Source: JAFGVL01 sp963662245
Lineage (GTDB): Bacteria; Bacteroidota; Bacteroidia; Bacteroidales; Paludibacteraceae
Length of the DNA: 64,000 nucleotides
Assembly: GCA_963662245.2 (NCBI GenBank)
Contig: CAXXVQ010000009.1
Location: forward strand, 558,001-622,000
Direction of reading: 5' to 3'
Below are positions 35,450 to 44,791 of this stretch, one piece after another. How positions within the stretch are numbered: position 1 is the first letter of the stretch; each line of letters begins with the position of its first letter. The position numbers were made by a program, and so were the translations under genes. The notes below the pieces were generated by a model. The model saw only the letters and a program-made list of their open reading frames with translations. It made no database searches and was not told the DNA's origin.

Positions 35450-36418
35450 TTATTTTAACATCTCCGGATTCACAATCGCAATATCCTTACTTCCATTAAA
35501 ATAATTAATCACATTTTTCGAAGCTTCACGGGCAATGTTATTGCGAGCATCGATAGTTGCAGTTCCGTTATGTGGAGCTAAAATTACATTATCCATTTTA
35601 AGTAAATCTGCTGTGATTTTAGGCTCAAATTCGTAGACATCAAGCCCAGCTCCTAATATTTTTTCTTCTTGCAGAGCTTTAACTAAGGCTGATTCTTTAA
35701 TCACAGCACCACGAGCTGTATTGATAAGAATAGCACTAGGCTTCATTAAATCAAATTCAGCCGTGTCAATCAGATGTGTAGTTTCATCTGTAAGCGGAGT
35801 GCTTAGTGAAATGAAGTCGGAAGTTTTAAGTAATTCTTCTAGTGAAACATATTGAGTTTGATATTGTAGCTCATCTTCTTTTGCTAGCTGATGGCGATTG
35901 TGATAAATGATATTCATGCCACTGGCGATTGCTCTTCTAGCAATTGCTTTTCCTATTCGCCCCATGCCAATAACTCCCAAAGTCTTTCCGTACATGCCCA
36001 CGCCAAGGTTTTTCAATAATCCCCATTCAAGTCCGTTTGGGATACGGAGTTTGCGGTCGCATTCGGCAATCTTCCTTGCAACACCATACATCAGAGCCAT
36101 AGCCATTTCAGCAGTAGGTTCAGTTACAGCATGAGGGGTGTTGCAAACAATGATTCCTTTTTTAGTCGCATAATCCACATCAATATTATTATAGCCAACT
36201 CCGTAATTGGCAATGATTTTAAGATTCTTCGCCACATCAATAATTTCTTTGTCAATTTTGAAAATAAAAGTTGGAATCAATGCGTCGTATTCTGGGATTA
36301 GCTGGATAAGTTCTTCTCTAGAGAAAAGATCTTTTTCAGGCTGAGTGACCTCAAATTGTTTTTGAAGTTCGGTTAATCCTTCAGGTAGAAGGCGTGTGGT
36401 GATTAAAATCTTTTTCAT
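35450..36418 (-). CDS. NAD-dependent 2-hydroxyacid dehydrogenase
   Basis: A 322-residue cytoplasmic oxidoreductase. The Rossmann motif is GVIGMGRIGKAIARR (about residues 149-163), the catalytic Arg lies in LINTARGAVI, and the His in APHNGTATIDAR. It resembles glyoxylate/hydroxypyruvate reductases and other D-isomer dehydrogenases, and the exact substrate cannot be told. It converges on folC with no spacer. Confidence 0.88.
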   Translation of the reverse strand: MKKILITTRLLPEGLTELQKQFEVTQPEKDLFSREELIQLIPEYDALIPTFIFKIDKEIIDVAKNLKIIANYGVGYNNIDVDYATKKGIIVCNTPHAVTEPTAEMAMALMYGVARKIAECDRKLRIPNGLEWGLLKNLGVGMYGKTLGVIGMGRIGKAIARRAIASGMNIIYHNRHQLAKEDELQYQTQYVSLEELLKTSDFISLSTPLTDETTHLIDTAEFDLMKPSAILINTARGAVIKESALVKALQEEKILGAGLDVYEFEPKITADLLKMDNVILAPHNGTATIDARNNIAREASKNVINYFNGSKDIAIVNPEMLK

Positions 36419-36602
36419 GTTTGTGAATTTTTTTGTTGTAAAAATAAAGGAATTACACCTAAATACCCTAAAGTGGACTTGAGAGAATATAACTAGTTGT
36501 TTTTTCTGCTTTTATCTCAGTGGAAATATACTCTAATCTTTTTCTATTATTAGTGTGGTTTTAAAGTCCCCTTTAAGGGATTCAGGTGTGCTTTTTGTCG
36601 AA

Positions 36603-36633
36603 TTGTTTCCACAAGAAAAAATATGTACTTTTG
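36603..36633 (+). promoter_or_regulatory. Bacteroidota-type promoter
   Basis: TTG 36603-36605, a 20-base spacer and TACTTTTG 36626-36633, ahead of the SpmAB-like gene. Confidence 0.55.
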
Positions 36634-36658
36634 ACTGCTTTAATACAAATACAAGCTT

Positions 36659-37912
36659 ATGGCATTGAACTATATTTGGGTGGGTTTTTTCTTAATCGGT
36701 TTTGTGGTTGCTGTTGTGCAATTTTTATTTTTTCAGGATTACGCCGTTTTTGAGAGAGTTATCCAAAGTACTTTTGATATGGCTGAGTTAGGGGTGATGA
36801 ATATTGCACTTCCATTGGCTGGTGTAATGACCCTTTGGATGGGCTTTATGAATATTGGAGAAAAAGCCGGTGCCATTAATTTTATGGGGCGTATTGTCGG
36901 TCCATTCTTTGCCAAACTTTTTCCGGAGCTACCTAAGAATCACCCGGTAAATGGACAGTTGTTGATGAACTTCTCAGCCAATATGCTTGGGCTTGATAAT
37001 GCCGCTACACCAATGGGCTTAAAGGCTATGCAAAGTTTGCAGGATTTGAATCCAAAAAAAGATACCGCTTCGGATGCCCAAATTATGTTTTTAGCTTTAA
37101 ATACTTCGGGGCTTACCATATTGCCTATTTCAGTGTTGGCTTTGAGAGCGACTGTTATTGGCCCAAATGGCGAATCAGCCATGAATCCTACAGATGTTTT
37201 TATCCCTATTTTGCTTGCGACAGCAGTTTCTACGATGACAGCAATATTGTATGTTGGTATTCGTCAACGCTTAAAGTTGTGGAATGCAACTGTAGTAAGT
37301 TGGCTAGGTGGAATTGCACTCTTACTTGCGACGATTGTTTATGGATTTATGCAATTAGATAAATCACAAATGGAAATGGCTTCAAGTATTGCAAGTAATT
37401 TTATTTTGTTGTCGGTAATTGTTCTTTTTATGGGTGGTGCACTTTATAAAAAGGTAAATGTGTATGATGCTTTTATTGATGGAGCCAAAGATGGATTTAA
37501 AGTTACGCTTAAGATTATTCCATTTATGGTTGGTATGCTTGTAGCTATTGGTGTGTTTCGTGCTTCAGGTGCAATGGAATTGCTGATGGATGGTTTGCGA
37601 GGATTCTTTGGGTTATTTGATATGGATACTCGTTTTGTGGATGCTATTCCAACTGCCCTTATGAAACCTTTGAGTGGAAGTGGAGCAAAAGCAATGATGG
37701 TGGAAAGTATGAGCACTTTTGGTCCGGATAGTTTTGCAGGGCGTTTGTCGTGCTTATTTCAAGGAGCTGCTGATACTACATTTTATATAGTTGCGTTATA
37801 TTTTGGTTTAGTAGGTATTAAGCATACGCGTTATGCGGTAACTGCCGGTTTGATAGCTGATTTGGCTGGAGTGATTGCGGCTATTGGTTTTGGATACTTA
37901 TTTTTTGGATAA
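36659..37912 (+). CDS. Spore maturation protein-like nucleoside-recognition membrane protein (SpmA/SpmB fusion)
   Basis: A 417-residue polytopic membrane protein with two nucleoside-recognition (gate) domains. The N-terminal half, like SpmA, has MNFSANMLGLDNAATPMGLK and TSGLTILPISVLALR. The C-terminal half, like SpmB, has ALMKPLSGSGAKAMM and CLFQGAADTTFYIVALYFG. Bacteroidota do not sporulate, so the protein is probably a transporter for an unknown solute. ybeY follows 11 bases downstream, making a short operon. Confidence 0.88.
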   Translation: MALNYIWVGFFLIGFVVAVVQFLFFQDYAVFERVIQSTFDMAELGVMNIALPLAGVMTLWMGFMNIGEKAGAINFMGRIVGPFFAKLFPELPKNHPVNGQLLMNFSANMLGLDNAATPMGLKAMQSLQDLNPKKDTASDAQIMFLALNTSGLTILPISVLALRATVIGPNGESAMNPTDVFIPILLATAVSTMTAILYVGIRQRLKLWNATVVSWLGGIALLLATIVYGFMQLDKSQMEMASSIASNFILLSVIVLFMGGALYKKVNVYDAFIDGAKDGFKVTLKIIPFMVGMLVAIGVFRASGAMELLMDGLRGFFGLFDMDTRFVDAIPTALMKPLSGSGAKAMMVESMSTFGPDSFAGRLSCLFQGAADTTFYIVALYFGLVGIKHTRYAVTAGLIADLAGVIAAIGFGYLFFG

Positions 37913-37923
37913 ACAATAATTTT

Positions 37924-38343
37924 ATGATTTCATATTTTGCTGAGGATACAACAGTCCCTAAATTTGCCAGAAGAGAGATGAATGCTTGGATTAAGCAAGT
38001 GGCTCAAAAGGAGGGTTATCAGGTAGGTGGTGTAAACTATATTTTTTGCTCAGATGCTAAAATCTTGGAGGTAAATAATCAATACCTTCAGCATGATTAT
38101 TATACAGATATTATCACTTTTGATTATACTGAGGATGGAATTGTTAATGGTGATATTTTTATCAGTGTGGATACAGTTTCTTCAAATTCTGAGCAGTTTG
38201 GCGTAGCTTTTGATATGGAATTACGCCGAATAATTATTCATGGGATTTTGCATTTGTGTGGTCAGGATGATAAAGCACCTGATGATAAAGCAGAAATGAC
38301 TAGAAAAGAGGATGAGGCGTTGTCGCTCTTGGGATTAAAGTAA
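37924..38343 (+). CDS. ybeY: Endoribonuclease YbeY, rRNA maturation
   Basis: A 139-residue zinc-dependent RNase that acts in 16S rRNA maturation and ribosome quality control. The metal motif HGILHLCGQDDKAP has the first two His ligands, but the third position reads Asp in place of the usual His of HGxLHLxGYDH. Related Bacteroidota proteins seem to share this change, so it need not mean loss of function. The rest (LEVNNQYLQHDYYTDIITFDY) is typical. Confidence 0.9.
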   Translation: MISYFAEDTTVPKFARREMNAWIKQVAQKEGYQVGGVNYIFCSDAKILEVNNQYLQHDYYTDIITFDYTEDGIVNGDIFISVDTVSSNSEQFGVAFDMELRRIIIHGILHLCGQDDKAPDDKAEMTRKEDEALSLLGLK

Positions 38344-38422
38344 ATCATGAATTATGGTTGTGATATTTTGTTAAATGCCATATCGATTAGTTTATAAAAT
38401 AGGGTATTTAAAAGAATATCGT

Positions 38423-38430
38423 TACTTTTG
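38423..38430 (+). promoter_or_regulatory. Possible -7 element of the DUF6089-uppS-bamA operon
   Basis: TACTTTTG about 70 bases upstream of the TTG start of the DUF6089 gene. No good -33 box was found. Confidence 0.35.
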
Positions 38431-38500
38431 TTCCATTTTGGGGTTTAGGCGCTAGCTTAAATCAAAATTTTGGCTAAAAAATTAAGAGAATAGAGAGGTT

Positions 38501-39121
38501 TTGGTTGCTATAAGAAGATATATCTTGGGTCTATTTCTTATGTTTGTTTGTATGGTTTCAGTAAAATCACAAGCATTGTGGGAAATTGGTGGTAGAGGTG
38601 GAACTGCATTTTATTTGGGAGATATGAATACTACCATCTTTAATGAGTTTCAGCCTGCTGGGGCTTTTTATATTCGCCATAATTTTAATCCTCATTATTC
38701 ACTAACAGGAATGTTTGGGGGAGGGGAAATTACGGCTCCTATGGAGCGTACATTTGTTGATGCTACATTACAAGTAGAATTCAATTTTTATGAGTTTGGG
38801 CTTATGAATAGTAGTAGCTGGACAAAGTATTTCTCGCCATATATTTTCACAGGTTTCTCTACAGCGGCATATAATAGTATTCAGCAAAGTGCGATTTTAG
38901 CTCCTAACTTACCTTTCGGATTGGGAGTGAAGTGCAAAGTATATCGCATTGTAAATGTTGGTTTAGAGTGGTCAATGCATAAATTATTTAATGATAAATT
39001 TGATTTTGTAGATGACCCTTATGGAATAAATGCTTCTGGTAGTGTGAATAATGACTGGTATTCTACACTAACATTGTTTGTAGGTATTGATTGGGGAAAA
39101 AGAAACCGTTTCTGCCGATAA
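38501..39121 (+). CDS. DUF6089-type outer membrane barrel protein
   Basis: A 206-residue protein with a TTG start giving the signal peptide YILGLFLMFVCMVSVKSQA. The mature part, ALWEIGGRGGTAFYLGDMN, then GMFGGGEITAPMER and FSPYIFTGFSTAAYN, ends in a final strand LTLFVGIDWG. DUF6089 genes sit directly upstream of uppS and bamA in many Bacteroidota, as here, which implies a role in outer membrane assembly. No ATG lies nearby, so the TTG start is moderately uncertain. Confidence 0.75.
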   Translation: MVAIRRYILGLFLMFVCMVSVKSQALWEIGGRGGTAFYLGDMNTTIFNEFQPAGAFYIRHNFNPHYSLTGMFGGGEITAPMERTFVDATLQVEFNFYEFGLMNSSSWTKYFSPYIFTGFSTAAYNSIQQSAILAPNLPFGLGVKCKVYRIVNVGLEWSMHKLFNDKFDFVDDPYGINASGSVNNDWYSTLTLFVGIDWGKRNRFCR

Positions 39122-39136
39122 GAATTAAGATTAATT

Positions 39137-39886
39137 ATGAGTGACTCGTTAAAAGAGAAAATAAATAAAGATAGAATTCCTGCTCATGTGGCAATAATTA
39201 TGGATGGGAATGGCCGATGGGCAAAGAATCGCGGATTAGAGCGTATTTTTGGCCATCAGCATGCTGTTCAGTCAGTTAGAGATGTAACTGAAGCTGCTGC
39301 TGAGATTGGAGTCAAATATCTGACTCTATATGCATTTTCTACAGAAAATTGGGGGAGACCTCAAGCTGAAGTTGATGCTTTAATGGATTTGTTAGTAAGG
39401 TCATTAGAGAATGAAACTCCAACATTGAATAAAAATAATATTCAATTGAAAGTTATTGGAGATCTTTCTCGTTTGCCGAAATCAGTTTATAATAGACTGC
39501 AAGCTTGTATTAAGGAAACCTCGGTAAATACAGGTATGTCAATGGTTGTAGCACTTAGTTATTCTTCTCGTTGGGAAATGACTAATGCAATGCAACAAAT
39601 TGCTGGCAAAATAGAAAAAGGTGAAATAAGCGCATCGGATGTGACAGAGACGCTTATCTCATCCGAATTAGTAACTTCGTTTATGCCCGATCCTGACTTG
39701 TTAATCAGAACAAGTGGAGAGTTGAGAATCAGTAACTTTCTTATGTGGCAATTAGCATATTCAGAATTATATTTTACGGATGTAAATTGGCCTGATTTTC
39801 GTAAAAAAGACTTCTTAGAGGCAATATTATCATATCAAGCAAGAGAGCGTAGGTTTGGAAAAACTACAGAACAACTCGCTAAATAG
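39137..39886 (+). CDS. uppS: Isoprenyl transferase (undecaprenyl diphosphate synthase)
   Basis: Makes the C55 lipid carrier for peptidoglycan and glycan synthesis. The catalytic Asp is in IIMDGNGRWAKNRGL (residue 23 or so), the family motif YAFSTENWGRP follows, and the end RTSGELRISNFLMWQLAYSE is complete. 249 residues. It lies 15 bases from the DUF6089 stop and just before bamA. Confidence 0.95.
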   Translation: MSDSLKEKINKDRIPAHVAIIMDGNGRWAKNRGLERIFGHQHAVQSVRDVTEAAAEIGVKYLTLYAFSTENWGRPQAEVDALMDLLVRSLENETPTLNKNNIQLKVIGDLSRLPKSVYNRLQACIKETSVNTGMSMVVALSYSSRWEMTNAMQQIAGKIEKGEISASDVTETLISSELVTSFMPDPDLLIRTSGELRISNFLMWQLAYSELYFTDVNWPDFRKKDFLEAILSYQARERRFGKTTEQLAK

Positions 39887-39901
39887 TAATCAATATAAAG
39901 T

Positions 39902-42556
39902 ATGTACAAGAAACAATATCTAATCCCATTTCTTTTTCTAATTTCTCAATTTGTTTTTGCTCAAAAAGGAGTGGAAATAGACTATTCCTTATCTCCACGA
40001 GAGTATGAGATTGCTGGGATTGAGGTAGAAGGTGCTGAGAGTTATGATAAATCAGTGATTGTTGGTTTTTCAGAGTTGTCAGTTGGATATAAAATAAAAG
40101 TTCCTGGTGATGATATTACAAAAGTTGTAAAGCGATTTTGGAAACAAGGAATGTTTTCTGATGTTAAGATAATTGCAGATAAGATTGAAGATGGCAAGAT
40201 TTGGTTGAAGATTAGCTTGAAACAACAGCCAAAGATTTCTGAAATTAAGTATAGTGGAGCAAAAAAATCTCATATTGAAGATTTTGAAGCTTCAATAGGT
40301 TTGACAAAAGGTGGACAGTTTACTAAGAATCTTGAGGGGCAGGCTAAAAAAGCGGTTCTAGATTTTTATGCTGAAAAAGGGTATCATAATGCTGAAGTTG
40401 ATATTACAACAGAGAAAGATATATCAATGACTAATGCTGTCATTGTTCACATTGATATTGATAAAAAGACTAAAGTAAAAGTTCATAAGATAACATACAA
40501 AGGGAATGAAAATTTGTCGAGATCAAAGCTTAATAAGGCAATGAAAAAGACAAATGAGAAAGGGAAGTTGCTTAATATATTTAAGTCTAAGAAATATGTT
40601 GAGTCTTTATATGAAGCAGATAAAGTTGCTTTGATTCAAAGATATAATGAAGCTGGATATAGAGATGCGAAGATTGTTTTTGATACAGTGGCTTATGTGT
40701 CTGATTATAAGGTTAAGCGTATGAAAAATAAAGAAGTTCAGCCTGGTGCACCTAAATATATTTATGATACGGTTAAAGTAGTAAAAGATACTAAGCTGGT
40801 TGATGTTTATATTGAAATTGAGGAAGGGAAGAAATATTACTTTGGGGATATTAAATGGGTAGGAAATACAGTTTATCCTAGTGATGTATTAAATGATCTT
40901 TTGCGTATAAAAAAAGGAGATGTCTATAATTCCACATTGCTTAATGAAAGATTAGTAATGGATGAGGATGCTGTGGCAAATCTTTATCAAGATAATGGTT
41001 ATTTGTTTTCTAATATAGATCCTGTTGAGGTGAAAGTGAATGGGGATTCAATTGATTTTGAAATGCGAATCTATGAGGGGAAACAGGCTACTATTAATAA
41101 AATTGGTATTTCAGGTAATACTCGTGTTTATGACCATGTTGTAAGAAGAGAGTTAAGAACGAAGCCAGGTCAGTTGTACAATAAATCTGATATTATGCGT
41201 ACGCTTCGTGAAATTGCTCAGATGGGCCATTTTGATCCTGAGAGTATGGTTCCAGATATTTCTCCAGATCCTGAGAATGGTACTGTTGATATTAATTATC
41301 AGCTTCAAACAAAATCGAGTGACCAGATTGAATTATCAGCCGGTTATGGTGCTACTGGTGTTACGGGCTCGTTAGGTTTGAAATTTACAAATTTTGCTAT
41401 TCAAAATATCTTTAAACCTGAGACTTATAAGATTGTCCCACAGGGAGAAGGACAGACTCTAAGCTTAAAAGCAACTACTAACGGTAGTTATTATAGTTCA
41501 GTAAGCGCATCCTTCCTTGATCCTTGGTTTGGTAAAAAACGACCAAATTCACTGTCTTTGTCTGCATTCTATTCTAGACAAACAGGTATTAGTGATCGTT
41601 ATACTAGTACTTATAGCTCTTATCAAACGAGTTATTATTCTCAGATGTATGGTTCGTCATATGCTTATGAAGTTGACCCTGATAAATATATCCATATTTT
41701 TGGTACATCTTTAGGTTGGGGTACCCGTTTACAATGGCCTGATGATTATTTTATGTTTAATGCAGCATTGTCTTATCAAAGATATTCGTTGAAAAACTGG
41801 TCGTATTTTATTATGTCTGATGGTATTTCTAATGACTTGAGCTTGGGCTTAACTTTGAGTAGAAATTCTATTGATAATCCAATATTTACTCGTCAAGGTT
41901 CTAGCTTTAGCGTTTCAGCAGAGAGCACATTGCCATATTCATTATTGTCGGATAAAACATATGATGAGAATTCTTCAGATGCTGAGAGATATGAATGGCT
42001 TGAGTATTATAAGTTGAAATTTAAATCAAAAGTGTTTACACCACTTACCGAGAATAAAAAACTTGTGTTGATGACAAGAGCTGAATATGGATTCTTAGGG
42101 TATTATAATAAATATAGAAAATCTCCTTTTGGTACATTCTATCTTGGTGGTGATGGGATGAGTGGTACTTCTACATCATATTCGACAGAAGTTATTGCAC
42201 TTCGTGGGTATTCAAATGGAGCACTTACTCCATACGATTCTGATAATGGTGGGTATAATGGTAATGTGTATACTCGTTTAAGTATGGAGTTGAGATTCCC
42301 ATTGATGTTAGAAGCATCTACAAATATATATGTGCTTGGTTTTGCTGAGGCAGGAAACTGTTGGGCAGAATTTAAAGAGTTTAATCCGTTTGACTTGAAG
42401 AGATCTGCAGGTGTGGGTATTCGTTTATTCTTACCAATGTTTGGCTTGATGGGTGTTGACTGGGGTTATGGATTTGATGATGTGTATGTTGGTGGTGTGA
42501 AATATTCATCATATAGTGGAAGTCACTTTACATTTGTATTAGGTCAAGAATTCTAA
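39902..42556 (+). CDS. bamA: Outer membrane protein assembly factor BamA
   Basis: Central insertase for outer membrane beta-barrels. The signal peptide is YLIPFLFLISQFVFAQ. Five POTRA-like repeats occupy roughly residues 30-440, for example ISEIKYSGAKKSHIEDF and INKIGISGNTRVYDHVVRREL. The C-terminal barrel ends with YSGSHFTFVLGQEF, the aromatic signal of the family. The length of 884 residues is normal for Bacteroidota. It is followed by two Skp-like chaperone genes. Confidence 0.95.
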   Translation: MYKKQYLIPFLFLISQFVFAQKGVEIDYSLSPREYEIAGIEVEGAESYDKSVIVGFSELSVGYKIKVPGDDITKVVKRFWKQGMFSDVKIIADKIEDGKIWLKISLKQQPKISEIKYSGAKKSHIEDFEASIGLTKGGQFTKNLEGQAKKAVLDFYAEKGYHNAEVDITTEKDISMTNAVIVHIDIDKKTKVKVHKITYKGNENLSRSKLNKAMKKTNEKGKLLNIFKSKKYVESLYEADKVALIQRYNEAGYRDAKIVFDTVAYVSDYKVKRMKNKEVQPGAPKYIYDTVKVVKDTKLVDVYIEIEEGKKYYFGDIKWVGNTVYPSDVLNDLLRIKKGDVYNSTLLNERLVMDEDAVANLYQDNGYLFSNIDPVEVKVNGDSIDFEMRIYEGKQATINKIGISGNTRVYDHVVRRELRTKPGQLYNKSDIMRTLREIAQMGHFDPESMVPDISPDPENGTVDINYQLQTKSSDQIELSAGYGATGVTGSLGLKFTNFAIQNIFKPETYKIVPQGEGQTLSLKATTNGSYYSSVSASFLDPWFGKKRPNSLSLSAFYSRQTGISDRYTSTYSSYQTSYYSQMYGSSYAYEVDPDKYIHIFGTSLGWGTRLQWPDDYFMFNAALSYQRYSLKNWSYFIMSDGISNDLSLGLTLSRNSIDNPIFTRQGSSFSVSAESTLPYSLLSDKTYDENSSDAERYEWLEYYKLKFKSKVFTPLTENKKLVLMTRAEYGFLGYYNKYRKSPFGTFYLGGDGMSGTSTSYSTEVIALRGYSNGALTPYDSDNGGYNGNVYTRLSMELRFPLMLEASTNIYVLGFAEAGNCWAEFKEFNPFDLKRSAGVGIRLFLPMFGLMGVDWGYGFDDVYVGGVKYSSYSGSHFTFVLGQEF

Positions 42557-42633
42557 AAACCATTATATTTGAAATTAGTTTCTCAAGCTGTGAGAGTGTT
42601 ATTCTAACTAATAAGAACTTAAAGATAAAGAAC

Positions 42634-43149
42634 ATGAAAAAATTATTATTTGTATTAAGTTTATTGTTTATTTCATTTGTAGCTGCTAATGCACAAAAGG
42701 TTGGAGTGGTAGATATGGAATATGTTTTGAAAAATATTCCTGCTTATGAAACAGCTTCAGAGCAATTAAATCAGATTTCAAAGAAATGGCAAAAAGAAGT
42801 TGAGGACTTGACAAAACAGGCTGAAACTTTGTATAAAAATTATCAAACAGAATTAGTGTTTCTTTCTGCTGAAATGAAAACAAAACGCGAAAATGAGATT
42901 GTTGAGAAAGAAAAGCAAGCTCAGGATTTGAAACGCAAATATTTTGGTTCAGAAGGAGAGTTGTTTAAGAAAAGAGAAAGTTTGATGAAGCCAATTCAAG
43001 ATGAAGTATATAATGCAATAAAAACTTTGTCGGATGAGAAAGGTTATGTGATGGTTATAGATAAAACTTCAGGTCAGAATATCATTTATGTTTCTACCAA
43101 AATTGACATCAGTGATGAGGTTTTGGCAAAGTTAGGTTATTCGAAATAA
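42634..43149 (+). CDS. OmpH/Skp-family periplasmic chaperone (first copy)
   Basis: A 171-residue periplasmic protein with the signal peptide LLFVLSLLFISFVAANAQ. Mature KVGVVDMEYVLKNIPAYETA is the Skp/OmpH N-terminus, a long coiled coil (about residues 40-130) follows, and the C-terminal strand is MVIDKTSGQNIIYVS. It holds unfolded outer membrane proteins for BamA. A second copy follows, and a TACATTTG box at 43155-43162 may start it separately. Confidence 0.9.
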   Translation: MKKLLFVLSLLFISFVAANAQKVGVVDMEYVLKNIPAYETASEQLNQISKKWQKEVEDLTKQAETLYKNYQTELVFLSAEMKTKRENEIVEKEKQAQDLKRKYFGSEGELFKKRESLMKPIQDEVYNAIKTLSDEKGYVMVIDKTSGQNIIYVSTKIDISDEVLAKLGYSK

Positions 43150-43196
43150 TTGTTTACATTTGCGCGAATATTAATCGGTATTAAATATAAAATTTT

Positions 43197-43748
43197 ATGT
43201 TAAAGAAAATTGCAATTTTTGTTTTGAGTTTAGTAGCTGTAAGTGCATTTGCTCAAAATGCTGAAATCAAATTTGGTCATGTAAATTCTCAAGAAATCAT
43301 GATGATAATGCCTCAAATGAAAGATGCTCAAACTCAATTGGAAGCAATGGCAAAACAATATGAAGATGAGTTGGCGAAAATCAATACTGAGTATGAGAAA
43401 AAAGTTACTGATTATTTAGCTTTAAAAGATGTTGAAGATGGTATCAAGAAAAGTCGTCAAGCAGAGATTCAGAATTTAGAGCAAAGAATTACTTTAGTAA
43501 AGCAAACTGCAAACGAGCAAATTCAAAAGAAACAAGAAGCATTGTTAGCTCCGGTTGTCGAACAGGTGAAAAAAGCAATCAAAGAAGTGGGTGATGAAAA
43601 TGGATTCCTGTATATCTTTGATTTAAGTGTGCCAGCAACTGTATATCAATCTCCAAAGAGTGTAGATGTAACACCTTTATTGAAGAAGAAATTGAATATA
43701 CCGGCGAATGCCAAACCGTTAATGCCTGCTGCAGCAGCAACAAAATAA
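43197..43748 (+). CDS. OmpH/Skp-family periplasmic chaperone (second copy)
   Basis: A 183-residue paralogue of the preceding protein with the signal peptide IAIFVLSLVAVSAFAQ. Mature FGHVNSQEIMMIMPQMKDA, then a central coiled coil and the C-terminal FLYIFDLSVPATVYQSP, continue to a Pro/Ala-rich tail (LMPAAAATK). Tandem Skp genes after bamA are usual in Bacteroidota. The terminator at 43753-43778 closes the bamA block. Confidence 0.9.
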   Translation: MLKKIAIFVLSLVAVSAFAQNAEIKFGHVNSQEIMMIMPQMKDAQTQLEAMAKQYEDELAKINTEYEKKVTDYLALKDVEDGIKKSRQAEIQNLEQRITLVKQTANEQIQKKQEALLAPVVEQVKKAIKEVGDENGFLYIFDLSVPATVYQSPKSVDVTPLLKKKLNIPANAKPLMPAAAATK

Positions 43749-43752
43749 TATT

Positions 43753-43778
43753 AAGGATGGCTCTGCCATCCTTTTTTT
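43753..43778 (+). terminator. Terminator of the bamA-skp operon
   Basis: AAGGATGGC/GCCATCCTT stem with a 3-base loop and T-run. Confidence 0.9.
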
Positions 43779-43801
43779 ATGTCTAATTTCATAAGTGAAA
43801 T

Positions 43802-44641
43802 ATGTCAAATTATTCTAAGCTTCCTGCTCCAATAGGGATTTTTGATTCCGGTTATGGAGGTCTTACTATTCTCAATGAGATTAGAAAGCAATTGCCTGAA
43901 TATGATTTTATCTATTTGGGAGATAATGCTAGAACTCCATATGGAACTCGTTCTTTTGATGTAGTATATGAATATACCTTGCAGGCCGTAACTAAACTCT
44001 TTGAGATGGGGTGTCATCTAGTGATTCTTGCGTGTAATACTGCCTCTGCTAAGGCTTTGAGGAATATCCAGCAAAATGATTTAGTGAATTTAGACCCAGA
44101 TAGGAGAGTGTTAGGAGTTATTCGTCCTACAGTTGAAGTAATAGGCAATATTACAAAAACAAATCATGTTGGTTTGTTAGGTACGGTTGGGACAGTTCAA
44201 TCTGAATCTTATCCAATGGAAATAAGAAAGCTTTTTCCGGAACTAACTGTTATAAGTGAGGCTTGTCCGATGTGGGTGCCATTAATTGAAAATAATGAGC
44301 ATGAGGATGAAGGTGCAGATTACTTTGTGCAGAAGTACATCGATAATTTGATTAAGCAGGATAAGGAAATTGATAGTGTAATTCTTGGATGTACACATTA
44401 TCCACTTCTTGAAAATAAAATAAAGAAATATTTGCCATCGAATATTAAGGTTGTTTCTCAAGGAAAATATGTGGCAAGTTCATTAGTAGATTATTTTAAA
44501 AGACATGTGGAGATGGATGATAAATGTACTAAAAAGGGAAATGTGACTTATTATACAACTGAATCACCTGATAAATTTGCTTCTTCAGCATCTATTTTTT
44601 TGAATGAAATAATATCAGCAGAGAGGGTATTCATTGATTAA
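43802..44641 (+). CDS. murI: Glutamate racemase
   Basis: Converts L- to D-glutamate for peptidoglycan. The N-terminal IGIFDSGYGGLTIL holds the conserved Asp/Ser. The two catalytic Cys lie in ACNTASAKAL and ILGCTHYPLL. The length of 279 residues is normal. Closed by a strong terminator at 44661-44700. Confidence 0.95.
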   Translation: MSNYSKLPAPIGIFDSGYGGLTILNEIRKQLPEYDFIYLGDNARTPYGTRSFDVVYEYTLQAVTKLFEMGCHLVILACNTASAKALRNIQQNDLVNLDPDRRVLGVIRPTVEVIGNITKTNHVGLLGTVGTVQSESYPMEIRKLFPELTVISEACPMWVPLIENNEHEDEGADYFVQKYIDNLIKQDKEIDSVILGCTHYPLLENKIKKYLPSNIKVVSQGKYVASSLVDYFKRHVEMDDKCTKKGNVTYYTTESPDKFASSASIFLNEIISAERVFID

Positions 44642-44660
44642 ACAATGAGTTTAAAATATC

Positions 44661-44700
44661 AAATGGTGTAAATCAGAAGTGAGATTTACGCCATTTTTTT
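44661..44700 (+). terminator. Terminator of murI
   Basis: A 14-bp stem AAATGGTGTAAATC/GATTTACGCCATTT (one G-T pair) with T-run. Confidence 0.9.
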
Positions 44701-44752
44701 ATTTTTAATCGTTTGATAATATGTTGTGTGGCAGAAATGGCATTTATTTCCG

Positions 44753-44760
44753 TATCTTTG
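44753..44760 (+). promoter_or_regulatory. Probable -7 element of typA
   Basis: TATCTTTG lies about 30 bases before the ATG at 44792. A well-spaced -33 box is not obvious. Confidence 0.45.
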
Positions 44761-44791
44761 CACCCTAAAATTTTAATTGATAATAGAAAAG

